In this document: piece after piece, positions 1 to 14,118 of the stretch
Numbering within the stretch: the stretch's first letter is position 1
How the letters are laid out: every line of letters starts with the position of its first letter
Source of the DNA: Megalobrama amblycephala
Taxonomy: Eukaryota > Chordata > Actinopteri > Cypriniformes > Xenocyprididae
DNA: 64,000 nt
Direction: 5' to 3'
NCBI RefSeq assembly: GCF_018812025.1
Contig: NC_063062.1
Coordinates: 39,170,830-39,234,829 of the forward strand
Position numbers and translations under genes: made by a program
The notes under the pieces: generated by a model
Databases searched by the model: none
What the model was told of the DNA's origin: nothing
The model's input: only the letters and a program-made list of their open reading frames with translations

Positions 1-354
1 GAATTCCATAACAACAACCAAAAAACCACATAGACAAACCAGGCATCAAAAAAAGCAAAGCAATATTTCCAAAATGCTGTAAAATTCTACAATTTAAGTG
101 GCATACTTTGCTAAGACTGCACAATAAAAGCATAAGCAAAAACAAAAATAAATGCAAAATGTCTAAATGCCTAATATGTATCTGTCTGTTTTGCACAGAT
201 TTGTGCCTATGTTGTGTTTCTTATCTACAACAAAATGTGTTTGCTCAGAGAAATATCTTTACAGATAAATCAATTCAAAGTGTCATACAGTGGCAAGTTA
301 CAAAACCTGAAAATAAGGTCTACAATAAATAAATACTCTTTTTGTAGCAACATT

Positions 355-417
355 TTTATTATGCTTAAGTCGTGTTTTTTTGGTATAATTTATTGTTTAT
401 ATATTTTTTGCTTTATT
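355..417 (-). terminator. Candidate poly(A) signals of prx
   Basis: Three AATAAA hexamers on the minus strand lie at 412-417, 389-394 and 355-360, 113-175 nt past the prx stop, in an AT-rich 3' UTR. Any could set the transcript end. The choice cannot be made from sequence alone. Confidence 0.5.
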
Positions 418-529
418 TGCTTTAAATATAAAACCAGCAAGACTGAAATAATTGCCACATATAAAAATATTCGGGCCTATATATTATTCCACTACCAACT
501 GTATGTCATTTGTATGTCAACTGAGATGC

Positions 530-3500
530 TTACTGTTTCGAACTGCTACTTTTTGTTTCTGTATACTTTGTTGTCTTAGTCACTACAGTAAGAGTTCCCT
601 CTGTTTTAGTAATCAGATGCTCTGAGGACATTTCTTGGGTCAAAAATTCTACACTTGGCATCTTCACATAGAAACCTCCAGAGGCTTCCTCACTAGAGCA
701 AGGAAGAGAGGACTTGCTTCCTTTTGGAGAGCTTTCTGGTGTGATGTGGAGGATGCCAGTAGAATGGGGACTAAGGGTAACCTTGGGTACTTTGAACCAT
801 GTTGTTTCCTCTCTTTCTTCACTCTTCTTTACAGTGACAAATCCAGCTGATACTGTAGGTATTGGGGACTCTGATCCCTCCCGTTCTGCTAGCATTTCAG
901 TCCTTGCTTTTGAATATACTAAAGTATCAGTCTCTCTCATTGTACCCGATATTGTCTTCTTGCTCTCTTTACTTTCCACTGAGGTCTCCTTCCTGAGATG
1001 TGTCATGCTTGTTTCCATTTCCTCTTCCTGAACTGTATCTTTTGAGTATGGTGAAAAAAACTCCAGTTTGGGCAATTTAAGCTTTCCAAACATTGCTTTT
1101 TCATCTTTGTCACCATTTAGACTTGAACTTGTTCCATCATCAGACCCACTTGGTGTTACATCAAATGATCCTCTCTGCCCAGATGAAAATGTGACTTTGG
1201 GCAATTTAAGCTTACCAGTTTTTGACTTTCCTTCAGTTTCCACCTCCTCTTCCAAATTTACTGCTTTCCCCTTTTCATTTGATCGAGACTTGCCAAAACT
1301 CGGCTTCATTTTTATCTTTGGCAGGTTGAGCTTCTCATCTCCAATTTCTGCACTTGCTTCACCACCTACATTAGCAGAGCTTTCTGTTTGTGGATTCACC
1401 ATAACAAATACAGCTTTTGTTACCTTTGGCATACGTGGGCCCTCATACTCCACCTCAGAGTCTACGTTTATAGAGTGAACTTTTACCTGAGATGATGTGA
1501 TGTTAGCTTCAGGTGAACTTAAAGATGGCAGAGGTATCCCAAACTTTGGAATTTTGACTTTACCCATTTGCTTTTTATCTTCTTCAGAATGATTAGTGTC
1601 AGCTTCTGCAGTCTCAATGTCAAAGTCAAGTTCAGAAATCTTTGGTGCTGGTAAATTAGCTTTTAAGTTTGCATCAGTTTTTCCAGTTTTTACTTTTGGC
1701 ATTCCAATATTAAATTTTGAACCTTTGACTTTTGGCCCTTTTATTTGTTGTTTTGGTGCAGTGGGGCTAAGATCAATTTCTGGAAGTGCAGTCTTCTTTT
1801 TATTCTTTTTTCCTTTTTTCGATAATCCAAGATCCAACTCTAGATCCACATTAGGGCCCTCTATATCTGTAGTTGGCATTCTCATCTTTTTACCCTCTTT
1901 ATGTGCATCCTTAAGGCCCGCATCAGTAGAAGGAACTGGCATGTCTGGATCTCTTGACATTACTATATCTACTTTTGGGATTTTAACATTGGACATAGCG
2001 AATTTTCCACCCCCTCTTCCAGATTCTACTTCTTTAGTATCAAACTCAACAGTTTTACCTTCTGGTAATGAAATGTCTACCTGTGGTATCTTAATATCAG
2101 GCATTTTACGTTGTCCACCTTCTACTTCCACAGATCCTGAAACCTCAGTGTCGCCCGTTTTGCCATAGGGTAATGATATATCCACTTTAGGCATTGTCAT
2201 TTTTGGTAACTGAAAGTTGCCACCTTGTTTTCTGACCTCTGTTTTTTCTGTATCCTCCTGTTGTCCTTCTAATGATACATCTACTTTTGGAATTTTGATA
2301 TTAGTCACCTTGAATTTCCCTTCTTTGCCACACGCTCCCTGTTCAAGAGTATCACTGTCTTCTATTTTACCATGAGGTAATGAGATATCTACTGTTGGTA
2401 GTTTAATTCCAGGGATCATGACTTTACCTTTTCCTTCACCAGGCTGAAGTTCTGGAGCAACACCTTTAGATTTTATTTTAGGAAGGGATATATCAACTGT
2501 TGGCATCTTTAATTTTCCACCTTCTAATTCTGAATCTGGTGCATGACTTTCTCCTTTGCTTCCATGAGGCAGAGATAAATCTATCTTAGGCACTGTGATG
2601 TCTGGCATTTTTAATTTACCTCCTTTAGCTCCAAATTCTGAATCAGTTTCCTTTGTTTTTCCATGAGGCAAAGATATATCAACATTAGGCACTGAAATTT
2701 TTGCCATTTTTAGTTTTTCACCTTTAATTTCAATGTCAGCATTAGATGTGTCATTTTTCACATGAGGTAATGATATTTCCACTTCTGGCATTCTTAATTT
2801 ACCCCTCCTTCCAATATCCACCTCATAGTTACCTGTGTCACCTGTATTTCCATGTGGAAGTGAAAGGTCTACTTTAGGGATTTTAACATGGGGGAAATTT
2901 ACTATACCTCTACTACTATCAATGTTTAAGTCAGAAGTGTTTGACTCCATTGGTTCATGAAGTTTTAGCCTAGGCAAGGAAACATCTAAATCAACTTTTG
3001 GAACTGATATGTCAATAGTTGGCATCTTAGGAATTTTTAAACTGCCCTCATAACCTCTGATATCTGCTTCAGATACATCAACCTCAGTTTTTGGAAGCAA
3101 TACCTCACATTCTGGAATATTTGCTGTTGGCAATGATATCTCAACTGCTGGCATTTTGACCTTTCCTTTGTTATCCACTGCAGGCATATCCATTTCTACA
3201 TCTTTGAGTTTTGCTTTTGGAGTAGTTGTCTTGAATTTGGGGAATTTGAGCTTGTATCTGACCTTGTCATCAGGACCCTCCACTCTGATTTCTGGTTTTG
3301 TAATTTCTCCAGAGCCTGCCTTTATCTTCATTTCAGCTTCAGGGCCAATTATTTTAATATCTTTTTTAGGTGTTCCAATAGATGGCATTTTGATTTTGGA
3401 CTTATTCATTTTGGCATCTGTTTCCACTGATGGTGATGTTTTTTCCAAGTCCAAATCTATAGATAAGCCTGGACTCTCTGGTTCTAGTTTGTCTCCACTT

Positions 3501-6500
3501 TTCAATTTTCTGCCAAATTTAGGGAGTGAAATTTTGGGCATTTTTACAGAGACATCTGGAACATCAAAACTTGCCCCAGATGAGGGTCTTCCACCCTCTG
3601 CCTTAAGAAGTTCAATATTTTCTCTATCACTGCCCTTTGCCTTTGGAAGAGTGAAGCCCAGGTCAACTTTAGGAGCAGATATGTCAACAGTTGGGATTTT
3701 CACTGTTGGCAGCTTGATGTTACCACCTAAAGTGGCCTCAGGGACATTTAAGTCACTCATTTTGGGTGCTGAAATGTCTTTGTCTTTCTTCTCTGACCCA
3801 ACTTTGAGTTCACGCTCTGTCAGTTTCATTTTTGGAAGAGAGATATCAACAGTGGGCATGTGAAATCTTAAACCTTTTTTAGTATCATCATCCAGATCAA
3901 GCCCTCCCTCTGTGGTTCCTGGCAGAGAGATATCAATAGAGGGCATGTGAAACTTTCCACCTTTGATATCGGGACCTTCAACATCAATTTCACCTCCTGA
4001 TGGTTTTAATTTAGGCAAGGACACATCAAATTTAGGCATTTCAAATTTTCTTCCTTTTCCTGTATGTCCTTCAACATCTACATCTCCTCCTGGTCCTCCT
4101 CCTGGCAGAGAGATATCAACAGAGGGCATGTGAAACTTTCCACCTTTGATATCGGGACATTCAATGTCGATTTCACCTCCTGATGGTTTTAATTTAGGCA
4201 AGGACACATCAACTTTAGGCATTTTCAATTTTCCTCCTTTTCCTGTATGTCCTTCAACATCTATATCTCCTCCTGCCCCTCCACCCGGCAGTGAGATATC
4301 TATAGAGGGCATGTGAAACTTTCCACCTTTGACATCGGGACCTTCAACATCAATTTCACCTCCTGATGGTTTTAATTTAGGCAAGGACACATCAACTTTA
4401 GGCATTTTCAATTTTCCTCCTTTTCCTGTATGTCCTTCAACATCTACATCTGCTCCTGCTCCTCCTCCTGGCAGAGAGATATCTATAGAGGGCATATGAA
4501 ACTTTCCACCTTTGATTTCAGGACGCTCAACATCAATTTCACCACCTGATGGTTTTAATTTAGGCAAGGACACATCAAATTTAGGCATTTTCAATTTTCC
4601 TCCTTTTCCTGCATGTCCTTCAACATCTACATCTCCTCCTGCTCCTCCACCTGGCAGAGAGATATCAATAGAGGGCATGTGAAACTTTCCACCTTTGACA
4701 TCGGGACCTTCAACATCAATTTCACCTCCTGATGGTTTTAATTTAGGCAAGGACACATCAACTTTAGGCATTTTCAATTTTCCTCCTTTTCCTGTATGTC
4801 CTTCAACATCTATATCTCCTCCTGCCCCTCCACCCGGCAGTGAGATATCTATAGAGGGCATGTGAAACTTTCCACCTTTGACATCGGGACCTTCAACATC
4901 AATTTCACCTCCTGATGGTTTTAATTTAGGCAAGGACACATCAACTTTAGGCATTTTCAATTTTCCTCCTTTTCCTGTATGTCCTTCAACATCTACATCT
5001 GCTCCTGCTCCTCCTCCTGGCAGAGAGATATCTATAGAGGGCATATGAAACTTTCCACCTTTGATTTCAGGACGCTCAACATCAATTTCACCACCTGATG
5101 GTTTTAATTTAGGCAAGGACACATCAAATTTAGGCATTTTCAATTTTCCTCCTTTTCCTGCATGTCCTTCAACATCTACATCTCCTCCTGCTCCTCCACC
5201 TGGCAGAGAGATATCTATAGAGGGCATGTGAAACTTTCCACCTTTGACATCGGGACCTTCAACATCAATTTCACCTCCTGATGGTTTTAATTTAGGCAAG
5301 GACACATCAACTTTAGGCATTTTCAATTTTCCTCCTTTTCCTGTATGTCCTTCAACATCTATATCTCCTCCTGCTCCTCCTCCTGGCAGAGAGATATCTA
5401 TAGAGGGCATGTGAAACTTTCCACCATTGATATCGGGACCTTCAACATTGATTTCACCTCCTGATGGTTTTAATTTAGGCAAGGACACATCAACTTTAGG
5501 CATTTTCAATTTTCCTCCTTTTCCTGTATGTCCTTCAACATCTACATCTCCTCCTGCTCCTCCTCCTGGCAGAGATATATCAATAGAGGGCATGTGAAAC
5601 TTTCCACCTTTGATATCGGGACATTCAATGTCGATTTCACCTCCTGATGGTTTTAATTTAGGCAAGGACACATCAACTTTAGGCATTTCAATTTTTCTTC
5701 CTTTTCCTGCATGTCCTTCAACATCTACATCTCCTCCTGCTCGTCCTCCTGGCAAAGAGATATCAATAGAGGGCATGTGAAACTTTCCACCTTTGATATC
5801 AGGACCTTCAACATCAATTTCACCTCCTGATGGTTTTAATTTAGGCAAGGACACATCAACTTTAGGCATTTTCAATTTTCCTCCTTTTCCTGTATGTCCT
5901 TCAACATCTATATCTCCTCCTGCCCCTCCACCCGGCAGTGAGATATCTATAGAGGGCATGTGAAACTTTCCACCTTTGACATCGGGACCTTCAACATCAA
6001 TTTCACCTCCTGATGGTTTTAATTTAGGCAAGGACACATCAACTTTAGGCATTTTCAATTTTCCTCCTTTTCCTGTATGTCCTTCAACATCTACATCTGC
6101 TCCTGCTCCTCCTCCTGGCAGAGAGATATCTATAGAGGGCATATGAAACTTTCCACCTTTGATTTCAGGACGCTCAACATCAATTTCACCACCTGATGGT
6201 TTTAATTTAGGCAAGGACACATCAAATTTAGGCATTTTCAATTTTCCTCCTTTTCCTGCATGTCCTTCAACATCTACATCTCCTCCTGCTCCTCCACCTG
6301 GCAGAGAGATATCAATAGAGGGCATGTGAAACTTTCCACCTTTGACATCGGGACCTTCAACATCAATTTCACCTCCTGATGGTTTTAATTTAGGCAAGGA
6401 CACATCAACTTTAGGCATTTTCAATTTTCCTCCTTTTCCTGTATGTCCTTCAACATCTATATCTCCTCCTGCCCCTCCACCCGGCAGTGAGATATCTATA

Positions 6501-9500
6501 GAGGGCATGTGAAACTTTCCACCTTTGACATCGGGACCTTCAACATCAATTTCACCTCCTGATGGTTTTAATTTAGGCAAGGACACATCAACTTTAGGCA
6601 TTTTCAATTTTCCTCCTTTTCCTGTATGTCCTTCAACATCTACATCTGCTCCTGCTCCTCCTCCTGGCAGAGAGATATCTATAGAGGGCATATGAAACTT
6701 TCCACCTTTGATTTCAGGACGCTCAACATCAATTTCACCACCTGATGGTTTTAATTTAGGCAAGGACACATCAAATTTAGGCATTTTCAATTTTCCTCCT
6801 TTTCCTGCATGTCCTTCAACATCTACATCTCCTCCTGCTCCTCCACCTGGCAGAGAGATATCTATAGAGGGCATGTGAAACTTTCCACCTTTGACATCGG
6901 GACCTTCAACATCAATTTCACCTCCTGATGGTTTTAATTTAGGCAAGGACACATCAACTTTAGGCATTTTCAATTTTCCTCCTTTTCCTGTATGTCCTTC
7001 AACATCTATATCTCCTCCTGCTCCTCCTCCTGGCAGAGAGATATCTATAGAGGGCATGTGAAACTTTCCACCATTGATATCGGGACCTTCAACATTGATT
7101 TCACCTCCTGATGGTTTTAATTTAGGCAAGGACACATCAACTTTAGGCATTTTCAATTTTCCTCCTTTTCCTGTATGTCCTTCAACATCTACATCTCCTC
7201 CTGGCAGAGAGATATCAATAGAGGGCATGTGAAACTTTCCGCTTTTGATATCGGGACCCTCCACAACAATTTCACCACCTGATGGTTTTAATTTAGGCAA
7301 GGACACATCAAATTTAGGCATTTTCAATTTTCCTCCTTTTCCTGTATGTCCTTCAACATCTACATCTCCTCCTGCTCCTCCTCCTGGCAGAGAGATATCA
7401 ATAGAGGGCATGTGAAACTTTCCACCTTTGATATCGGGACCTTCAACATCAATTTCACCTCCTGATGGTTTAAATTTAGGCAAGGACACATCAAATTTAG
7501 GCATTTCAAATTTTCTTCCTTTTCCTGCATGTCCTTCAACATCTATATCTCCTCCTGCTCCTCCTCCTGGCAGAGAGATATCAATAGAGGGCATGTGAAA
7601 CTTTCCACCTTTGATATCGGGACCTTCAACATCAATTTCACCTCCTGATGGTTTAAATTTAGGCAAGGACACATCAAATTTAGGCATTTCAAATTTTCTT
7701 CCTTTTCCTGCATGTCCTTCAACATCTATATCTCCTCCTGCTCCTCCTCCTGGCAGAGAGATATCAATAGAGGGCATGTGAAACTTTCCACCTTTGATAT
7801 CGGGACCTTCAACATCAATTTCACCACCTGATGGTTTTAATTTAGGCAAGGACACATCAAATTTAGGCATTTTCAATTTTCCTCCTTTTCCTGTATGTCC
7901 TTCAACATCTACATCTGCTCCTGCTCCTCCTCCTGGCAGAGAGATATCTATAGAGGGCATGTGAAACTTTCCACCTTTGATATCAGGACGTTCAATGTCG
8001 ATTTCACCCCCTGATGGTTTTAATTTAGGCAAGGACACATCAAATTTAGGCATTTTCAATTTTCCTCCTTTTCCTGCATGTCCTTCAACATCTACATCTC
8101 CTCCTGCCCGTCCTCTTGGCAGAGAGATATCTATAGAGGGCATGTGAAACTTTCCACCTTTGATATCGGGACCTTCAATGTCAATTTCACCTCCTGATGG
8201 TTTTAATTTAGGCAAGGACACATCAACTTTAGGCATTTCAATTTTCTTCCTTTTCCTGTATGTCCTTCAACATCTACATCTCCTCCTGCTCCTCCTCCCG
8301 GCAGAGAGAAATCTATAGAGGGCATGTGAAACTTTCCACCTTTGATATCGGGACCTTCAACATCAATTTCACCTCCTGATGGTTTTAATTTAGGCAAGGA
8401 CACATCAACTTTAGGCATTTTAAATTTTCCTCCTTTTCCTGTATGTCCTTCAACATCTACATCTCTCCTGCTCCTCCTCCTGGCAGAGAGATATCTATAG
8501 AGGGCATGTGAAACTTTCCACCTTTGATATCGGGACCTTCAATGTCGATTTCACCTCCCGATGGTTTTAATTTAGGCATGGACACATCAAATTTAGGCAT
8601 TTTCAATTTTCCTCCTTTTCCTGTATGTCCTTCAACATCTACATCTCCTCCTGCTCCTCCTCCTGGCAGAGATATATCAATAGAGGGCATGTGAAACTTT
8701 CCACCTTTGATATCGGGACCTTCAACATCAATTTCACCTCCTGATGGTTTTAATTTAGGCAAGGACATATCAAATTTAGGCATTTTCAAATTTTCCTCCT
8801 TTTCCTGTATGTCCTTCAACATCTACATCTGCTCCTGCTCCTCCTCCTGGCAGAGAGATATCTATAGAGGGCATGTGAAACTTTCCACCTTTGATATCGG
8901 ACCTTCAATGTCGATTTCACCCCCTGATGGTTTTAATTTAGGCATGGACACATCAAATTTAGGCATTTTCAATTTTCCTCCTTTTCCTGTATGTCCTTCA
9001 ACATCTACATCTCCTCCTGCTCCTCCTCCTGGCAGAGAGATATCTAATAGAGGGCATGTGAAACTTTCCACCTTTGATATCGGGACCTTCAACATCGATT
9101 TCACCCCCTGATGGTTTTAATTTAGGCAAGGACACATCAACTTTAGGCATTTTCAATTTTCCTCCTTTTCCTGTATGTCCTTCAACATCTACATCTGCTC
9201 CTGCTCCTCCTCCTGGCAGAGAGATATCTATAGAGGGCATGTGAAACTTTCCACCTTTGATATCCGGACCTTCAATGTCGATTTCACCCCCTGATGGTTT
9301 TAATTTAGGCAAGGACACATCAAATTTAGGCATTTCAAATTTTCTTCCTTTTCCTGTATGTCCTTCAACATCTACATCTCCTCCTGCTCCTCCTCCTGGC
9401 AGAGAGATATCTATAGAGGGCATATGAAACTTTCCACCTTTGATATCGGGACCTTCAACATCAATTTCACCTCCTGATGGTTTAAATTTAGGCAAGGACA

Positions 9501-12500
9501 CATCAACTTTAGGCATTTCAAATTTTCTTCCTTTTCCTGCATGTCCTTCAACATCTACATCTCCTCCTGCTCCTCCTCCTGGCAGAGAGATATCAATAGA
9601 GGGCATGTGAAACTTTCCACCTTTGACATCGGGACCTTCAACATCAATTTCACCTCCTGATGGTTTTAATTTAGGCATGGACACATCAAATTTAGGCATT
9701 TTCAATTTTCCTCCTTTTCCTGTATGTCCTTCAACATCTACATCTCCTCCTGCTCCTCCTCCTGGCAGAGATATATCAATAGAGGGCATGTGAAACTTTC
9801 CACCTTTGATATCGGGACCTTCAACATCAATTTCACCTCCTGATGGTTTAAATTTAGGCAAGGACACATCAAATTTAGGCATTTCAAATTTTCTTCCTTT
9901 TCCTGCATGTCCTTCAACATCTACATCTCCTCCTGGCAGAGAGATATCAATAGAGGGCATGTGAAACTTTCCACCTTTGATATCAGGACCTTCAACATCA
10001 ATTTCACCACCCGATGGTTTTAATTTAGGCAAGGACATATCAAATTTAGGCATTTTCAATTTTCCTCCTTTTCCTGTATGTCCTTCAACATCTACATCTG
10101 CTCCTGCTCCTCCTCCTGGCAGAGAGATATCTATAGAGGGCATGTGAAACTTTCCACCTTTGATATCTGGACCTTCAATGTCGATTTCACCCCCTGATGG
10201 TTTTAATTTAGGCAAGGACACATCAAATTTAGGCATTTCAAATTTTCTTCCTTTTCCTGTATGTCCTTCAACATCTACATCTCCTCCTGCTCCTCCTCCT
10301 GGCAGAGAGATATCTATAGAGGGCATGTGAAACTTTCCACCTTTGATATCGGGACCTTCAACATCAATTTCACCTCCTGATGGTTTAAATTTAGGCAAGG
10401 ACACATCAACTTTAGGCATTTTCAATTTTCCTCCTTTTCCTGCATGTCCTTCAACATCTACATCTCCTCCTGCTCCTCCACCCGGCAGTGAGATATCTAT
10501 AGAGGGCATGTGAAACTTTCCACCTTTGATATCAGGACCTTCAATGTCGATTTCACCTCCTGAAGATTTTAATTTAGGCAAGGACACATCAACTTTAGGC
10601 ATTTTCAATTTTCCTCCTTTTCCTGCATGTCCTTCAACATCTACATCTCCTCCTGCTCCTCCACCCGGCAGTGAGATATCTATAGAGGGCATGTGAAACT
10701 TTCCACCTTTGATATCTGGACCTTCAATGTCGATTTCACCTCCTGAAGATTTTAATTTAGGCAAGGACACATCAAATTTAGGCATTTCAAATTTTCTTCC
10801 TTTTCCTGTATGTCCTTCAACATCTACATCTCCTCCTGCTCCTCCTCCTGGCAGAGAGATATCTATAGAAGGCATGTGAAACTTTCCACCTTTGATATCG
10901 GGACCTTCAATGTCGATTTCACCCCCTGATGGTTTTATCTTAGGCAAGGACACATCAAATTTAGGCATTTTCAATTTTCCTCCTTTTCCTGCATGTCCTT
11001 CAACATCTATATCTCCTCCTGCTCCTCCACCCGGCAGAGAGATATCTATAGAGGGCATGTGAAACTTTCCACCTTGGATATCAGTTGCTTCTATATTGAT
11101 TTCTCCATCTGAAGACTTCATTTTAGGTGAGCTAATATCAAATTTAGGCAACTTAAGTTTACTTGCCCCTGTAGTTTTGCCTTCAAGGTCAGTGTGTCCT
11201 TTCACCTTCCCTTTTGGAAAGGAGATTTCAACTGATGGCATATTTAACTTTCCTCCGTGGATCTGAGGGTCTTCAGCTCTCATTTCTCCTTCTGGGGCTT
11301 TCACTTTTGGCAGTGAAATATCAATTTTTGGCTTTTCAAACTTTATGTCTGTTCCAGAATGACCTTCCATATCAAAGTTTGCCTCAGTTTTATCTTTAGG
11401 CAAAGAAATGTCAATGGAGGGTGTGTGAACTGTGCTTCCTTTTAACTCAGGTCCTTCAACAATGACTTCCACTGGTCTTGATTTAATCCTTGGAAGTGAA
11501 AGATCTAATTTGGGCATGTGAAACTTTCCTCCCTTTTTGACATGACTATTGACATTTTTGTCTCTTTCATTTGTTGATTTCGGCAATGAAATTGAAACAG
11601 AGGGCATAGCAACATTACCAGTATTCACATTAACAGTGCCATCTCCCTTTACTTTTCCTTGTGGAAGAGAAATGTCAACATCTGGCATATCTATCTTTTC
11701 ACCCTTCACTTCAGGTCCTTCAATATTGATTTCAGTCCCTGTTGATTTCATTTGTGGTACGTTAATGTCCAATTTTGGCATTTTAAATTTTGTCCCCTTT
11801 TTGGTTTCTCCCTTGAGATAAACATCACCCTCTGCTTTAACCTTTGCTGAGGAGATATTATAAGAAGGCATATGCAATTTTCCACCTTTGAATTCAGGTT
11901 CTTCCATGCTGAGTTCTCCTTTAGTTGATTCAATTTTTGGCAAGGAAATATCCAGTTTTGGCATATCAAATTTCCCCATTTTTCCAGAATGTCTCTTGAC
12001 ATCTACATCACCTGTGCCTGTTACTTTTGGAAATGATATATCAACAGATGGCACATTGAATCTTTTGCTGTCAGACTCTTCAATACTAATGTCACCCTGT
12101 GCTGACTTCATTTTTGGCAAGGAAATCTCAACACCAGAAGCTTTCACTGCAGGCAGAGAGATATCAACATTTGGCATTTCAACCCTTCCACATTTACCAG
12201 AGGGTTCCACATTAATATCTGTTTCATCTTTTTTATGTGGCAATGAAATATCGATTTCTGGCATGTGAAACTTTCCAACTTTGGTATTGGGTGTTTTAAC
12301 ATCAAAGTCACTTTCTCCTGATTTGAGTTTAGGTAGACTTGCATCAAATTTAGGAATTTGAAACTTATCTCCATTCTCAACCTCAAGATTAATGTGTTCA
12401 TGTGTTTTTCCTTTTGGTAATGAAATATCAACTCCAGAAATGCTTACATCATGACTTTCAGAAATTTTACCCTCTGGCAATGACATTTTCAGTTCAATTT

Positions 12501-14118
12501 TGGGCATTTCCCCTTTTCCAGAATGACCCTCGACCTCAACACCAGCCCCTACTTTTCCTTTTGGTAATGATATATCAACGGATGGCATTTGGAATTTCTC
12601 ACCTTTGACCTCTGGGTCCTCAGTATTGATTTCACCTGTGGATAATTTCATTTTTGGAAGCGAAACATCTAGATGTGGCATTTTGAATTTGCCTCCTTTC
12701 CCAGATGGTTCTCCAACCTTAACATTTCCTTCTGTTTTGCCTTCAGGGAGTGAAATATCAATTGATGGCTCAGGTAATTTTACATTAGAGACACCTATGC
12801 TAGGCATTTTAAACTTTCCCCCTTTTCCAAACTGGCCCTCAATATCTGCACCCCCCTCAGGTAAAGAAATGTCAACATTTGCTCCTTTCTCAGTATGACC
12901 TTCCACTTTTCCCTGTGCTTTACCTTTTGGTAATGAAATACTGATATTTGGCTTGTGAAATTTTCCAATTTTTGCTCCAGGTTCTTCAACCATGACTTCC
13001 CCCTCAGGGGATGTTATTTTTGGAAGAGAGATGTCTAATTTTGTCACTTCAAATTTTACCCCTGTACTTGCATGTCCCTCAGTATCAATGTTTTTTGCTG
13101 CCATCTTTGGTAATGACACATCTAATGTAGGAAGATCAATGTCCACATCTGATGTCTCTGTCTTGGGCACTGCAATGTCAAGTTTGGGGAGAGAAATCAA
13201 ATGCTCTTTGACCATGGATCCATCAATGTCATCTCCAAATTTTTGTTTTGCATCAAGGTTTAGCTTTGGTAATGATGTGTCAAGTTTGGCCGTGTTGATT
13301 CTTTCAGCATCTTTGGATTCATCCGTGCTCTTAGATTTTGAGAGATTCAAATCCAAATCCACATTTGGTGCTTTGATGTCAATCTTAGACATTTTCAGTT
13401 TATTTTCATATGTATCATTTTGTTTACTTGCCTCTCCATCAATTTCATCTGAATGACAAGAAAGTCTTACCTTTGGTAGTTTAAACTTTGGGATTGTTAT
13501 CTTTGTATCTGAGACATCCAAATTCACTTTTGGCATTTTAATCTCAGGACCTTCTCCTTTTCCTTTAACACTAACCTCAAAATTAGGAACATTAGTTTCA
13601 GCTTTGCCCTGAGGCACGTTCAAATCGCACTCTACTAACGGAGGCTTAATTTTGGCCTCTAAGTCTTTCACCTCGAAACTGTCATTTGAAGATTGTACAT
13701 CTAATTTTGACTTTTTCAATTTGGGCAAATTCATTCCAAATTTTGGACCTTTTGCCTTGACCTTCAGCTTTGCTCCAGAGGCCTCTCCCTCATGTGTTGC
13801 AACATCTACACTGACATTCCCTTCAGCAGCGTCTGTGGCTTTTATTTTTGGAAATCTTGTGTTCCTCTTTTTCTTGCCACTAGCGATCGCACCCTCGAGA
13901 TCTCCTGATAAATCTGCAGTGGCCTTCCCATCTTTCCTCATCTTGAACTTTGGGAAAACAAACTCAACATCAACCGGACTGAGGTCTGATCTGCTTGGTG
14001 AGCCCTCAATGTCCAGCTCTGCCCGTGCTCTTGCTTTTTTGTTCTCTTTCAGTCTTTTCAAGCCAAATCTTCCTCCTCTCCTTTTCTTGGCTTTGAACGG
14101 TTTCACACTTTTGACGCT
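530..14118 (-). CDS. prx: prx exon 7, 13.6-kb terminal exon: NLS-like region and repeat domain
   Basis: Acceptor TTTCTCTTGCAG before 14118 joins in phase 0 to exon 6. The order is: a basic segment with [19 protein letters not shown] (likely nuclear localisation signal, as in L-periaxin); [12 protein letters not shown]; degenerate MPxxDISLP repeats with a period of about 30 residues (13.6-11.1 kb); the 61-residue tandem array (11.05-3.94 kb); more degenerate repeats (3.9-1.9 kb); and a Ser/Glu-rich tail ending TKSSSSKQ with TAA at 532-530. It is open across 1706 codons, broken between 9.05 and 8.24 kb by five 1-bp indels, then open for 2568 codons. The repeats are low-complexity beta-prone sequence with no enzyme motif. 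Confidence 0.85.

Noticed and set aside
8236..9051. True pseudogenisation of prx
   Set aside because: All lesions sit in one 0.8-kb piece of a highly repetitive array while more than 4200 other codons stay open, so error is the simpler reading. It is kept open as a finding.
7360..9920. Repeated 60-codon minus-strand frames starting [12 protein letters not shown]
   Set aside because: They are the alternative frame of the same 183-bp units and recur because the units are identical.
635..13456. Plus-strand open frames across the prx exon (up to 235 codons)
   Set aside because: They are antisense shadows of a low-stop, repetitive coding exon and carry no domain.
530..14118. AHNAK as the identity of the giant exon
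   Set aside because: The repeat style fits AHNAK, but the PDZ C-terminal half ([18 protein letters not shown]), the SPVDVEF/FPKF motif and pld3 as neighbour point to periaxin.
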